Assembly (NCBI GenBank): GCA_949152475.1
Contig: OX424560.1
Coordinates: forward strand, 310,001-374,000
Direction: 5' to 3'
Length of the DNA stretch: 64,000 nucleotides
Origin: Terebella lapidaria
Taxonomy: Eukaryota; Annelida; Polychaeta; Terebellida; Terebellidae
Part shown: one piece after another, positions 1 to 11,800 of the stretch
Layout of the letters: every line of letters begins with the position of its first letter
How positions within the stretch are numbered: the first letter of the stretch is position 1
Made by a program: the position numbers and the translations under genes
Notes under the pieces: model-generated
The model's input: only the letters and a program-made list of their open reading frames with translations
Told to the model about the DNA's origin: nothing
Database searches by the model: none

Positions 1-1132
1 TTTTGACTTAAAATGTTTGTGTCACAGTTAGGAAGTATCCTTTTGGCTTCCAATGTTTGTGTCAGTTGGCCAGTAGCCTTTTGGCTTCGGATGTGCTTGT
101 GTCACAGTGGAAAGTAGCATTTTCGCTTCCAATGTTCATGTGACAATTGAGAGTAGCCTTTTGGCTTCCAATGTTTGTGCGACAGTTGGCAAGTAGCCTT
201 TCTACTACCACATGTTCCAATGTTTGTGTGACAGTTGGCAAGTAGCCTTTCGGCTTCCAATGGTCATATGACAATTGGAAAGTAGCCTTTTGACTTCCAA
301 TGTTATGTGACAGTAATTTTGGATTCCAATATTTGTGGGGCAGTTGGTAAGTAGCCTTTTGACTTCCAATGTTTGTGTGACAGTTAGGAAGTAGCCTTTG
401 GACTTCCAATGTATGCGTGACATTTGAGAAGTATCCATTTGGCTTTCAGTTTGTGTGTGTGTGTGTGACAGTTGGAAGTAGCCATTTGACTCCCAATGTT
501 CGTGTGACAGTTAGGAAGTATCCTTTTGGCTTCCAATGTTTGTGTGACAGTTAGGAAGTATCCTTCTGGCTTCCAATGTTTGTGTCAGAGTTCGGAAGTA
601 TCTTTTTGATTTCCAATATTTGTGTCATAATTAGAAAGTATCCTTTTGGCTTCCAATGTTCGTGTGACAGTTGGCAAGCAGCCTTTTGGCTTACGATGTT
701 TGTGTGTCAGTTGGGAAGCAGCCTTTTGACTTCCAATGTTCGTGTGACAGTTAGGAAGTATCCTTTTGGCTTCCAATGTTTGTGTCACAGTTCGGAAGTA
801 GCCTTTTGACTTCCAATGTTTGTGTCCAGTTAGGAAGTATCATTTTGGCTTCCAATGTTTGTGCGACAGTTGGCAAGTAGCCTATTGGCTTCCGATGTGC
901 TTGTGTCACAGTTGGAAAGTAACATTTTCGCTTCCAATATTCATGTGACAGTTGGGAGTAGCCTTTTGGCTTCCAATGTTTGTGGGGCAGTTGGGAAGTA
1001 TCCTTTGGCTTCCAATGTTTATGTGAGAGTTGGAAAGTAGCCTTTTGGCTTCCAATGTTTGTGAGACAGTTGGCAAGTAGCCTTTTGGCTTCCAATGTTC
1101 ATGTGAGAGTTGGAGAGTAGCCTTTTGACTTC
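1..1132. repeat. 40-bp minisatellite array
   Basis: About 28 imperfect copies of a 40-bp unit, recognisable by recurring 'ccttttggcttccaatgttt' and 'gtgtgacagttggg' segments, run from before the window start. Units differ by substitutions and short indels. The short open frames on both strands only reflect the repeat, so no protein is called. Confidence 0.9.
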
Positions 1133-1137
1133 CAATC

Positions 1138-1515
1138 AATCAACATTCAACATTGAGATTTATATAGCGCCCTTCCAGGTTCGAAACTTATCAAAGGCGC
1201 TTTTGAACAAGTGAGTCTTGAGATTTTGTTTGAATTTCTTCCGAGAGTCACATTGCCGCAAGTCAATCGGCAGACACAGTTTTGGAGCAATAGCACTGAA
1301 TGCTCTGTCCCCACATATACGAAGGTTGGTTTTCGCTTGACCGGAGGCTGCGACCTGGTTTGTAGGGAATCAGAAGGTCGGCGATATATACTGGCGATTC
1401 ACGTACAGCCATACCAGGAGCAGAATTTTGAACTCGATTTTTTCACGAACTGGAAGCCAATGCAAATCTTTGAGTCCAGGGGAATCTTAAGAATCGTCCT
1501 GGCAGAAGCATTTTG
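1138..1515. repeat. Dispersed repeat with 'tttatatagcgcc' terminus
   Basis: The block begins 'gagatttatatagcgccc' and soon reads 'aaggcgctttt', a pair of motifs known from a dispersed repeat widespread in marine animals. The following 300 bases (gtcaatcggcagacac, gaactggaagccaatg) look like the body of the same family. This family call is from memory of such repeats, not a search. An open plus-strand frame at 1,211-1,516 is short and has no recognisable domain. Confidence 0.55.
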
Positions 1516-1784
1516 AACTCTCTTAAAGGAGGACTTCCTATCAAAGTGTATTGGCTTCGACCAATAATTTTACGGCTAAAACTTCCATATACCAAATATG
1601 TCTCAATGCATTTGAATGGAGAAGGCTCTAAGCTTCTTTCACATATGGAATATGTATATATTTGTTCAGTACAAACAAATCGTACGGAGGATATAACATC
1701 AAAGTACCGAAAATCGCCAAATGTAAAGTACGTATTTTTGTCATGGATTTTTTCCCTCAAAATTGAAACTAATAATAACAAAAT
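1516..1784. other. Unannotated AT-rich spacer
   Basis: No gene, RNA or clear repeat is visible. The open frames in both directions are short and unlike any protein I recognise. Confidence 0.5.
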
Positions 1785-4222
1785 CAATTTTGTAATCACA
1801 AAATTGATTTTGTATCACAGAACTGAGAATTGGTACATCAACTTCGATTTTGTTGGACAAAATTGAGTTTTGTAATCATACAATTGATTCTGCGTTACAA
1901 AATTGAGAACTGTACTTCAACTTCGATTTTGTTGGACAAAATTGAATTTTGTCATCACACAATTAATTTTGTATCACAAAATTCAATTTTGTAGATCAAC
2001 ATTCAATTTTGTGGCCTATGCACATGCTCTAGTTTATATGGGACCGTTCCTATTGTAACAGTTGTCAAGACAAGGTTTTTTCGCGTGTACATCATAGAAA
2101 TACAACATAGAATGGACAAAGGGTGGCTTTTTTCTATAAAATGTCCAAGCTCGTGACGTGGTTGACGTTTTTTCATGCCTTCATAGCGACGCTCATTGCA
2201 TTGATTGTAAGTATCAATCTATTACCACCAATACAACCAAATTTTGATGATTCCAATGACAAACGTAAAACACAACAATTTGAAATAGAAACAAAGCCCG
2301 ACCAAATAGTTTATCAAACGACACACTGGCGTCATCAGGGGCAGACAGTGTGTTAGATGTAGTTGTTTCTACTGTACACCTCATGGAATTAGCAAACAAC
2401 TGCCCAACAACCTATGAAATTAATTTAGAAATCCGAAAACAAACCCCATGGAACAGATATATATGACAAGTACATAAGCACCTAATCACAAGCCAAAAGG
2501 CTAGTGAGAGGACTGTTGATTGTTTATATGGCAAATGACGTTTTTATTTGACGTTTCACATACTAGTATATGTCCCACGTTTGAAAATGTCTGGGTTGGA
2601 TGACACGTCCAAAGAGGCTATCTGATGGGTTCTGTCCATTTTATAAACATGGAAACAATACCCAAGTATAATAATACCCGGTATGCGAGTGTGTTTTCCA
2701 GCACGCGGGAAAGATCGAGTTTGAACTGGCGGAAGAATACAAGAGAGCACGAGACCGAAGGTCGAGTGCTTTCTGATGTTCTTCCGCCAGTTCACACGAT
2801 ATCTTTCCTTTGTGCTGGAAAACACACGAAACAGGTTTTGTTTTTTATAACATGCTGTGAATTTATGATTCTGAAACATTTGTTCCTATTGCAAAATATT
2901 GTGTTTTACGTTTGTCATTGAAATCATCGAAATTGGGCTGTATTGGTGGTAATAGATTGATTCTTACATTTGAAAACCCAACACATGTAAAGTAAAGTGA
3001 AATTGTACCAAAGATTGCAAGAACTTCTTACAATCTTTGATTGCACTCAAAGACCCCTTCTACTCATGAGTATAAGCAGAGAGTGTAGAACACTCCCTGT
3101 TCGGAGACCCGTGAATATGTGCGTTGCTAGGAAACAGTAAAAATAATGCAGATCAGCGGGTCGTCAAACACTTTGTATTATGACGTCACAGTGATTGTAC
3201 GTTTTCTGCATGGTTATGTTACTAAGGCTGAATTGCGTGAATGTAAGTATCAATCTATTACCACCAATACAATAAGATTTTGATGGTGACAACAACAAAC
3301 GTAAAATACAACATTTTGCAATAGAAACAAAGCCCGACCAAATAGTTTATCCAAAGACACACTGGCGTCATCAGGGGTAGACAGTGTGTTAAATGTGTTT
3401 CTACTGTACACCTGATGGAATTAGTATACAACTGCCCAACAACCTATGAAAATAACTTAGAAATCCGAAACTAACCCCATGGAATAGATACATGACAAGT
3501 ACAAAAGTACCCAATCACAAGCCAGAAGGCTACTGAGTTGATGGTATCCTCGGGGACAGATTTAACGTCCGCCAGCAGTGACACCGACTCAGTGGTATGA
3601 ATGTAAGTATCAATCTATTACCACCAATACAATCAGATTTTGATGGTGACAACAACAAAGTTTAACGTAAAATTCAACATTTTGCAATAGAAACAAAGCC
3701 CGACCAAATAGTTTATCCAAAGAAGTTTCATTGTCACGTCATAGAACATTCGTGCTTTCATTGTTGTTTCACATCAAGAAAAGTGCATGTGAATATGTGA
3801 AATGTGAAGCAAAAATGTGAAGAAAAAATAGTGCAAACATGATGTTATCACACTGTCGGAAATCACTGTGTTCCTACTGTTTGTAGTTTGAGATAAATTC
3901 ATAGCATGTGATCAATCATGACACATCATGATTCTATGATAAATCGTATGATACTCATAAGCAAGCGAACAAAACGTTGTCTTGACAACTAGGGACAATT
4001 GTATAATACTGTTTCAATAAGAACGATCCCATATAAACCTGTACATGCGTATAGACCACAAAATTGAATTTTTATCTACAAAATTGAATTTTATGATATA
4101 AAATCAATTGTGTGATGACAAAATTCAATTTTGTCCAACAAAATTTAAGTTGATGTACCAATTCTCAATTTTGTGATGCAAAATCAATTGTGTGATTACA
4201 AAACTGATTGTATGATTGTGTG
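1785..4222. mobile_element. Fold-back (MITE-like) element with long inverted arms
   Basis: The left arm (about 1,785-2,080) and the right arm (about 3,985-4,222) are imperfect inverted copies. Both carry runs of 'acaaaattgaattttgt', then 'tttatatggga(c/t)cgttc', then 'gttgtcaagacaa'. The interior holds three direct copies (near 2,208, 3,243 and 3,602) of a segment starting 'gtaagtatcaatctattacc', plus one inverted copy near 2,868-2,975. No transposase frame is visible, so the element is non-autonomous or decayed. Exact ends and target duplication could not be fixed by eye. Confidence 0.75.
2689..2827. repeat. Imperfect palindrome, ~55-bp arms
   Basis: 'gtgtgttttccagcac' at the left end is answered by 'gtgctggaaaacacac' at the right end. 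Inside these, 'gaactggcggaaga' is answered by 'tcttccgccagttc'. The centre is about 30 bases around 'gagcacgagaccgaag'. The sequence would form a long hairpin and lies inside the fold-back element. Confidence 0.8.
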
Positions 4223-4478
4223 ATCACTGATTGTGTGATTACAAAACTTGTCTATTGCATGGGATTTGTTTCTGATTTTCAAACTGTTTCATTATGTTGT
4301 TTATCAGTTGAATGCTAATTCCATTTAGTGTGCAGTGGAAACAGCTATATTCTACACCTTGTCTGCCCCTGATCTGACTTTGGCATCAAGTGGTTGGTTG
4401 GGTTTTTTTCTGTTCCATTGGTGATAGCAGACTCTAGGTTGGTAATACTGGTTCAGTAAAAATTAACACTCGGACTCT
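4223..4478. other. Spacer upstream of the ligand gene
   Basis: AT-rich flank of the fold-back element with no gene or named repeat visible. Confidence 0.4.
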
Positions 4479-5526
4479 TTGAAGCATCCGAGCTTGAACG
4501 GACGTGGTTCGGGGTACTGCCGTGAGATCTATAGCGGTCTATCTCGTGAGTTCTTCCCTCTCGCCTGTCGAACTCCGGACGCTGACGTGACAACACTTAC
4601 TGGTATAAGGCGGCCCGTCCCCACATCTGGAGGCAGAAGCGCTGTCTGCAAGCCCTCGGACGGTATCAGCCAGCTAAAAGCCCTGGGAGAATAGAACAGA
4701 GAGCAAGAGAGAGGCTGAGCGGTCTGGCTACTTGCAGCACAAACGTACTTTGACGGACCCGCCGTCCAATGTAACGTCGAGACCGGAGCGACAACCTAAC
4801 GTGCTTTAACGACACCTCAAACCGGACGGACAGACGGACGGACGTAAAGGGCAGACGGGAGTCGCTTGGTGCAAGTCGATCTCACTCGGACATAAGACCT
4901 GTGTGTGGAATTAATGGAACACGACGTGTGTTCTGTACAAAACACGGGTGCAGGAACTAAAACTGGCGGTGCCCGAGGGCACTGATTATATAAAAACTCG
5001 TCATCGATTAACGAAGAAGGAAGCTGGATATTTTTGGCCGCGGGTTTGTGACCCCTGTTGTGATTACAGATCACAGATCGGAGCGGCGCGTCCACGCCTA
5101 TCACGTCAGACTGCAGCCAGCCAGAGGCGGGATACAGAGCTTGTCCAACAATTATCTCACCCGCGTGCCCTGCACTGGTTTTTGCTTACGTTCGCCGCCG
5201 GCGTCCATATCACCCCACCGACTTCCAGAAAAGTTCTGGGAAAACAGTCTGCAGACGGCTGATCCAACAGAGCCAGGGACCGACGTGCCGCGCTGAACGA
5301 ATGGGAACTTAAAAATTAGAGGGAAAAAACACAGACTCCCAAGAAATAGTACGCTAACGTAATCCTATTACAACTTGGAAGCGTGGCTGTGGTATCACAT
5401 CTGGATAGGAGTCTATTGAACCTGTGCATGACATTGCGCCTCGCTAACGGGGCTGGTATTACACAAATTGTAATCAGGCAGCAAGTTTACTCCTTCCAAC
5501 CAGACAGGAAGCAACCCCAGGCTAAC
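4479..5526 (+). promoter_or_regulatory. Probable promoter/5' UTR region of the TGF-beta ligand gene
   Basis: Base composition changes here to CG-richer, non-repetitive sequence that runs into the first coding exon. A TATATAAAAA motif lies at 4,987-4,996 and could set a start site near 5,020, but no transcript evidence is available. The short open frames at 4,479-4,694 and 4,948-5,296 have no recognisable domain. I treat this stretch as regulatory or untranslated by position only. Confidence 0.35.
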
Positions 5527-5894
5527 ATGCAGTTCACAGCCACCTGTGTCATTCTTTGGACATTGTTCACTGTTACGTGTTCTCGCGCACGTGACCGTAG
5601 TGATGATACTCACGAGACTAGATCACAACGAGACTTACACGTGCAGCGTGATCACGTGTTTCCGTCACGAGCACGTGTTGTCAGGGCGACCAACGACTCG
5701 TCACAACACGTTGGTAACGCCAAGAGCGAGACTGGTGTGGATTATGACACGTTGCACGTGAATGCCAGCGAGAACAGCGAGCTGCCCGAGCTGGACCCAG
5801 CAGGCACCGGGTGGTCGCCCGGGGATCGTCTGTTTCCCGAGGACGAGGAGGATTGGGAAGTGCTGACGGAGCAGCAGTACGCGGACCGCATGCG
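5527..5894 (+). CDS. TGF-beta ligand exon 1: signal peptide and acidic N-terminal prodomain
   Basis: The chosen ATG at 5,527 starts a typical signal peptide (MQFTATCVILWTLFTVTC then SRARDR). An in-frame ATG at 5,428 would add 33 residues ahead of it and hide the signal, so it is less likely. The rest of the exon is hydrophilic and ends in a Glu/Asp-rich stretch (FPEDEEDWEVLTEQQYADRM). It contains one N-glycosylation sequon, NAS. The exon ends at CG|gtaagt (phase 2), which joins the A at 30,603 to make an Arg codon. The exon also holds five CACGTG hexamers. Confidence 0.85.
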
Positions 5895-8800
5895 GTAAGT
5901 CGCCTTCCGCGCCTGTACGTGGAGTCGTATCGACACTAGGATAAATCTATCCTGTAAATAGTCTGAGTGAACTTCAGTCGCCAGACAGAATTATTGCCGC
6001 GTTCACTTACGAGATAGGGCTTGTAATTGGATAGGAAATTGCTGTCTGGGCTCTAGAAAGCCTTTAATACTGCAGTTTTAAGGAGCGGTCAGCAACCAGA
6101 GGGGAAGATCGAGCGCCCACCACGGCAGCATCTTCCGCGATCGGCTTTTTCTGTCTGCTTCCAAAACAAACTACACCGTATTAGGCCTTATTCGTGTAAT
6201 GTCATGTACATTAATGTAACCGTGGCCGTGATTGAAGACACTTGGTTGTGTTTTAATTGATTATTGATCCAGCGAATTCAATCTGTAAATACAATCATGA
6301 ATGACATAATATTCCACCGGGCGACTCCAGGACAAATGCCTTGGAGTAGTTATTCAATACAGTTATGAGTGAATAGTTTGATACTTAGTACAAAGCTATG
6401 AGTATGTAAATATATATTTATTAGACTAAATGCTCAATCTACCACCATGAATTACAAACAGCTATCAGCAACGTAACTTGTTGCAACCATTGCATTGATA
6501 ATACTTTTAAATGAATTTAGAATAGTATAACTTTAGAATGATGAAATTAATGAAGAATGAACACATACCTGTAAATACAATCATGAATGACATAATATTC
6601 CACCGGGCGACTCCAGAACAAATGCGCTTTGCATTTGCCGCCAATTCAATTTATATCAAACATTGAGATGAAAGTGAGGGTAAAACAAACAATGTTTAAC
6701 CAATGAGGTTATTAATATTTGCCGCCGTTGGTATGTGGAAGTCATATGATATGATCGACACAGGTGAATGCACAACGGTTGGTAGCATATATTGTGTTCG
6801 TACATGTAAACAAGTGGAAGTTGTTGGTCGCCTATACGTGCTAATGCAGTACGCAAATAGAAAAGCCAAGGTAATGAAATTGTATGTACACAAGTCCTGA
6901 AAAATAGATAAATGAATGAATTAGAGATTACAAACCCTGTTACATTAATATAAAAGTCTGTCAAATTCATTACGCGTCTGTCAAGAACGACTGATACCCA
7001 AGTAATCAGGTGTACATCAACTGGCATTGAAACTCACATGGGGCTAGTAATTTACACGTGTAATACGTTGAATTGACTCGCCAAGAATTAAAACATCGTC
7101 TGTCTCGTAAGAGCTGCATGATTTGGCTTTGACTTGAGGCCTATTCGTGCTTTTCCTTCCCCGATAGCTTTTTTATTAGTAGTAGATATTTCAAACATTT
7201 AGAGCCTTAAGAAAATCTGTCGAAACGTATAGGCCTACTCAGTAGCCTCTTTCTCTTGAATTATTATGGATGTATTAATGAATATCGGTTTTGTTATAGT
7301 GTCGGTCTACTGATATGGTTTCGGTCTACTGCTATGGTGTCGGCTTACTGATATGGTGTCGGTCTACTGTCATGCCTCATGGTGTCGGTCTACTGTTATG
7401 GTGTCGTTCTACTGTTATGGTGTCGGTCTACTGCGTATGGTGTCGGTATACTTTTTTATCAACCGCACTTGAGCTCCAAAGTATTCATACTTGAAGTATA
7501 ACTAGAAAAGAGCGGAAGGATTATGGATATCATCCATTGCACCCGTGTTTTGGGTGATCATGTCGAATTATATAATACAATGTAACTCTATCTGTTATTA
7601 TCATAGAATCACAAATTTCCTACTTATTGTTTATCAATTCAAGACTCCAGGCTCTATCTTGTAACGGAAAAAACGTGCAATATTTGACCCCTCAACCGGT
7701 TGATTGTTCGGTTGCATTCTGTACTTTTTGGCACCTTTCCACTGAAATGAATCTGTAGTTTGCCACTTTTTGTTTGCCTTAGACATAGATCTCCGGGAAG
7801 TGTACTCGTTTTTGGACAGTAATCAGGTAGATTAGCTGATTAATTAATCATGGAAAACAAAACGTCTGCAGCTGCGTAATCTTAAACATTCCCAGATTTG
7901 ACATAAAAAATATAAACAACGCCATGAAAATCGAAAGAGAATTTGTTGAGCATGCTGGCACGGAGATGCTCCCGAACAGAGTTTCAAATTGGTTCTCAAG
8001 GTGAACTCGTCTCCGCCCAAGTTGACAGAGCCTTAATTTTTATTCCAGGACCGTTTATAAATGTGTTGACTTTTCGACAACTTCAAATTACCTCTAACTA
8101 TTTCAGCTATTGTCTTTTCTATTGTGACAAGAATTATCTTGCACAATAGGCTATCCTTGATTTATAACATGAATTCTCTTCCATTTCTCTGTGTCATGGT
8201 TTGTCATAAAGTTCTCATATTGCTTCTTGCTTTGAACGATGTGAAAATGGAAAAAAACATCGTTACGTTTCTATTATAAACGAGGCTGCATCTGCTCGGA
8301 GGAGGTCTGAATGTACTCGCTTCAATCTGTCTTTGAACTGTGTTTATATATCAAAGCTAATTTCTACATGAACAGAGATTGGTGTACTACGCGATCCACA
8401 GAAGTTCCTACACGCGGCCATGGGAGTTCCTTATTTACATTCAGAGAAAGAAAAAGTCTGCCAGAGAAAAAATAGAACAAAAATAATACCTGACATATTT
8501 AGCAGTATCATTATCACAATTTTCTCGGCCTCTCTGGCATTTTGCCTGTCTGTTTTGCCTCCTCCCACAAACGAGTACCGTTTGAAGGCTGGCCGCTTTC
8601 TCTGAGCTGTGCTGTTGGTTTGTTAACCCACTTTCCGGTGATATCCTCCCTCGCTCTCTGTGTTTTTGCGCATGTTTTGGAGGAGCAGGTTACCACCTCG
8701 CTGCCGAGTACCTCAGCATTGCGCGTTCCGTGTTCGCGGTTTGACGCAATCAGCTGGCGGTGCGTGGCTGTGTGTGGCATGTCAGCCATAGATCAACGAC

Positions 8801-11800
8801 AGGTCTGGTTGGAAAGCACTGGTACTCCTAGACGTGTTCATAGCCTTCAGGGTCTGTCTGATAGGACATGTACTCCTCAGACGTGGTGAGTACTGGTCCC
8901 GGGGACACTGGTACTCCTAGACGTGTCCATAGCCTTCAGGGTCTGTCTGATAGGACATGTAACCCTCAGACGTGGTGAGTACTGGTCCCGGGGACACTGG
9001 TACTCCTAGACGTGTCCATAGCCTTCAGGGTCTGTCTGATAGGACATGTAACCCTCAGACGTGGTGAGTACTGGTCCCGGGGACACTGGTACTCCTAGAC
9101 GTGTCCATAGCCTTCAGGGTCTGTCTGATAGGACACGTAACCCTCAGACGTGGTGAGTACTGGTCCCGGGGACACTGGTACTCCTAGACGTGTCCATAGC
9201 CTTCAGGGTCTGTCTGATAGGACATGTAACCCTCAGACGTGGTGAGTACTGGTCCCGGGGACACTGGTACTCCTAGACGTGTCCATAGCCTTCAGGGTCT
9301 GTCTGATAGGACATGTAACCCTCAGACGTGGTGAGCACTGCACTGGTCCCGGGAGGCACTGGTACTCCTAAACGTGTTCATAGTTTGTCTGAATTCGCAG
9401 ATGTGGTCCTAACTCATATAAGTAACAACAACTGATTAGTTAGATACATGATAGCATTGAATAATTCCATTGCGAATGTGGCATGAGTTTGTTTAAAAGA
9501 CGCACATGTCACCTTCTCTCTAACAGGAGGAATGCGATATCTTTCGACACAATATGGCGGACAATATGGCGCAGTCATGTGCAAAGTCATATTCTGTGAC
9601 CTTGAGCTTAATTACAAATGACCTTGAGTGCCCATTTGAACTAATTGTACATCTTAGGCTTGTATCGTGAGCTTATATGAAGCTATATGAGGTGCATTTT
9701 GTGATTACCTTGAATTTGACCTCATGTGAGCTTGAGAGTTGAATCCCAGAACAAGTTTAATCGTTAAATCATTATATCTGACATGGAACGCATTGTGTGA
9801 TCAGCAAACCCAAAAAGACGAATTAACCACCACTAAATTAGCACTAATTATGTCCACGTGGCAGTTGTAATTCGATCCTTTTTCCCGCTTATTTTTCCCG
9901 CTTATTTTTCCTGTGTGTGTGTGTCTGTGGGGTGGTGGGGGGGGGGGGTGAGGGTATTCATCTGTTTTGGGGTGGGGGTGGGGGCTGGCGGTCTCTTATC
10001 TCATTCTGAGGTCTCTGGCCGGAGCCAGAACAGTGGAAAGTTCCCATTCATAACAAATCTCACGACGACGATTCGGCTGTTAAAAAAGTCCTGGCCGATA
10101 TTATTCCAGTTCCGCATACTTGACGGCGGAGACCGGGGAGTTTCCATGAACACCACATTCCGGGGGTGAGCAGACGACGGCAAAAACTGCGAGGCACGAC
10201 AAAAACGTGCGATGGAGGAGATAGATCGAGTGGTCGGTGTTTTGGGTGTGGACGGGACTCGCCCGTCAGTGCCACCTGCCGCGTAAACACCGACGTCTAA
10301 GCCAATGTCAAGATCAGCCCACATTTGACAAAACTAACCAGATTTTTTACCAATCAATCTACGGGATCATCCAGGCCAGCTATATAGATACCATAGTACC
10401 GGGCTGCTCTATTTGGGCTTTAGACAATAGCTCCAGTTTTTCATGAATGTATGAGCCAGATATTAGGGAGGGAGGGAGTGTGCATTGTGTTTCACAAGCT
10501 GGGGTGGGACAGGGAATTGGAAAATTTCAGACAATAAAGGATATTGACGGGTGCCACTAGTGGGGCAGGAAATGCTCACTCTTTCCGGAACACCTGATTT
10601 CACCTCCTAATGGCCATTTACGGGGGTTCATGAGTTTCCCTGTCATTTTTGTTTTCTCTCACTTCGTATGCCTGATATGACTTTCTGTCCCCGGACTATG
10701 AGATTGGATAACGGACCCTGTTTTGTTTGCTCGGAATACTTAATACTGGGTATTGATTCCACGTCTATTCACTCGTTTGGATTGGTTGAAAAACATCACA
10801 TGATATTACATAAGTAGACTTTTTTTGCAGCCTGCTGGTACAGGCATAGAAGTCTGGTGCGGTATGGATGTAGGGTCGGTAATAGACATGCGGTATGGAT
10901 GTAGGGTCGGTAATGGACATGCGGTATGGATGTAGGGTCGGTAATGGACGTAATGGTTCATACGTGTGCCATGTGTGGGCATGAAACACTCGCGCACTGC
11001 CTTAAGATATCGAGACGTCGGCTCATTGTCTCGAAACGATTTCTTGAATTTTAGTGTTTGAACATTCTCGTGTTCAAGCCGTTTGAATAGTACATTGTGT
11101 GATGTAATGCAAATCGACTGAAATTGTTGTCTTTCCGGAGACTTCTTAAACGCCTTATGAAACCTCATGGGGAAAACAACACACTGAAGTTATTTTTCCA
11201 AGTCTGGTTTATTTTTCACGGAATTTTATGGTACGTTTATTTATTTCCGATATTTATTATACTCTGATGACTATTTCCATGCAGAGAACGTTGCTTTGTA
11301 CTGGTGTACACCTTTTATGTTCAACTATCTCTTCGTAAAAAAAAAAAAAAAAATCCCACTATACTTTACGTGAACGACTTCGATATCATGCCCAAAATGT
11401 CTCCTGATTTCAGTAAACTGTAAACATTCTTTCATAAACGAACGTAACATTTCTCCCAAATCGTTTTTTTTTTTTTTGGTGAACTTTTCCATAACAGTTT
11501 TGTGTTCGATAGTTCGTGTAGCTAAATCGAATACGCTACATCGGCCCAATGTCGCGTGTCGAAAGAGACCACGTGAAGTATGCAGTCTTTAAAAACTTAC
11601 CGTTCCGAAACCGGTCAATTACATAACATGGCCATGCGAAATGACGCTTGAACGCAGAGAGCGATCTACGGTGCGAGTTTTTTTTTAAAGTTTACTTTGG
11701 TTGGTATGGAAAGCCGGTACTATCATAATTGCGGATTGCGACTTGCAAAGTCCTTGTGGTGATCTGGGGAGGTCTGATTCACTAGCACCAGTTAGGATTC

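Noticed and set aside
4479..5296. Short open frames upstream of the ligand ATG as separate small genes
   Set aside because: No recognisable domain; frames overlap each other and fit better as UTR or promoter sequence.
5428..5526. Upstream in-frame ATG at 5,428 as the ligand start
   Set aside because: It would place 33 residues before a clear signal peptide; the ATG at 5,527 is more plausible for a secreted protein.
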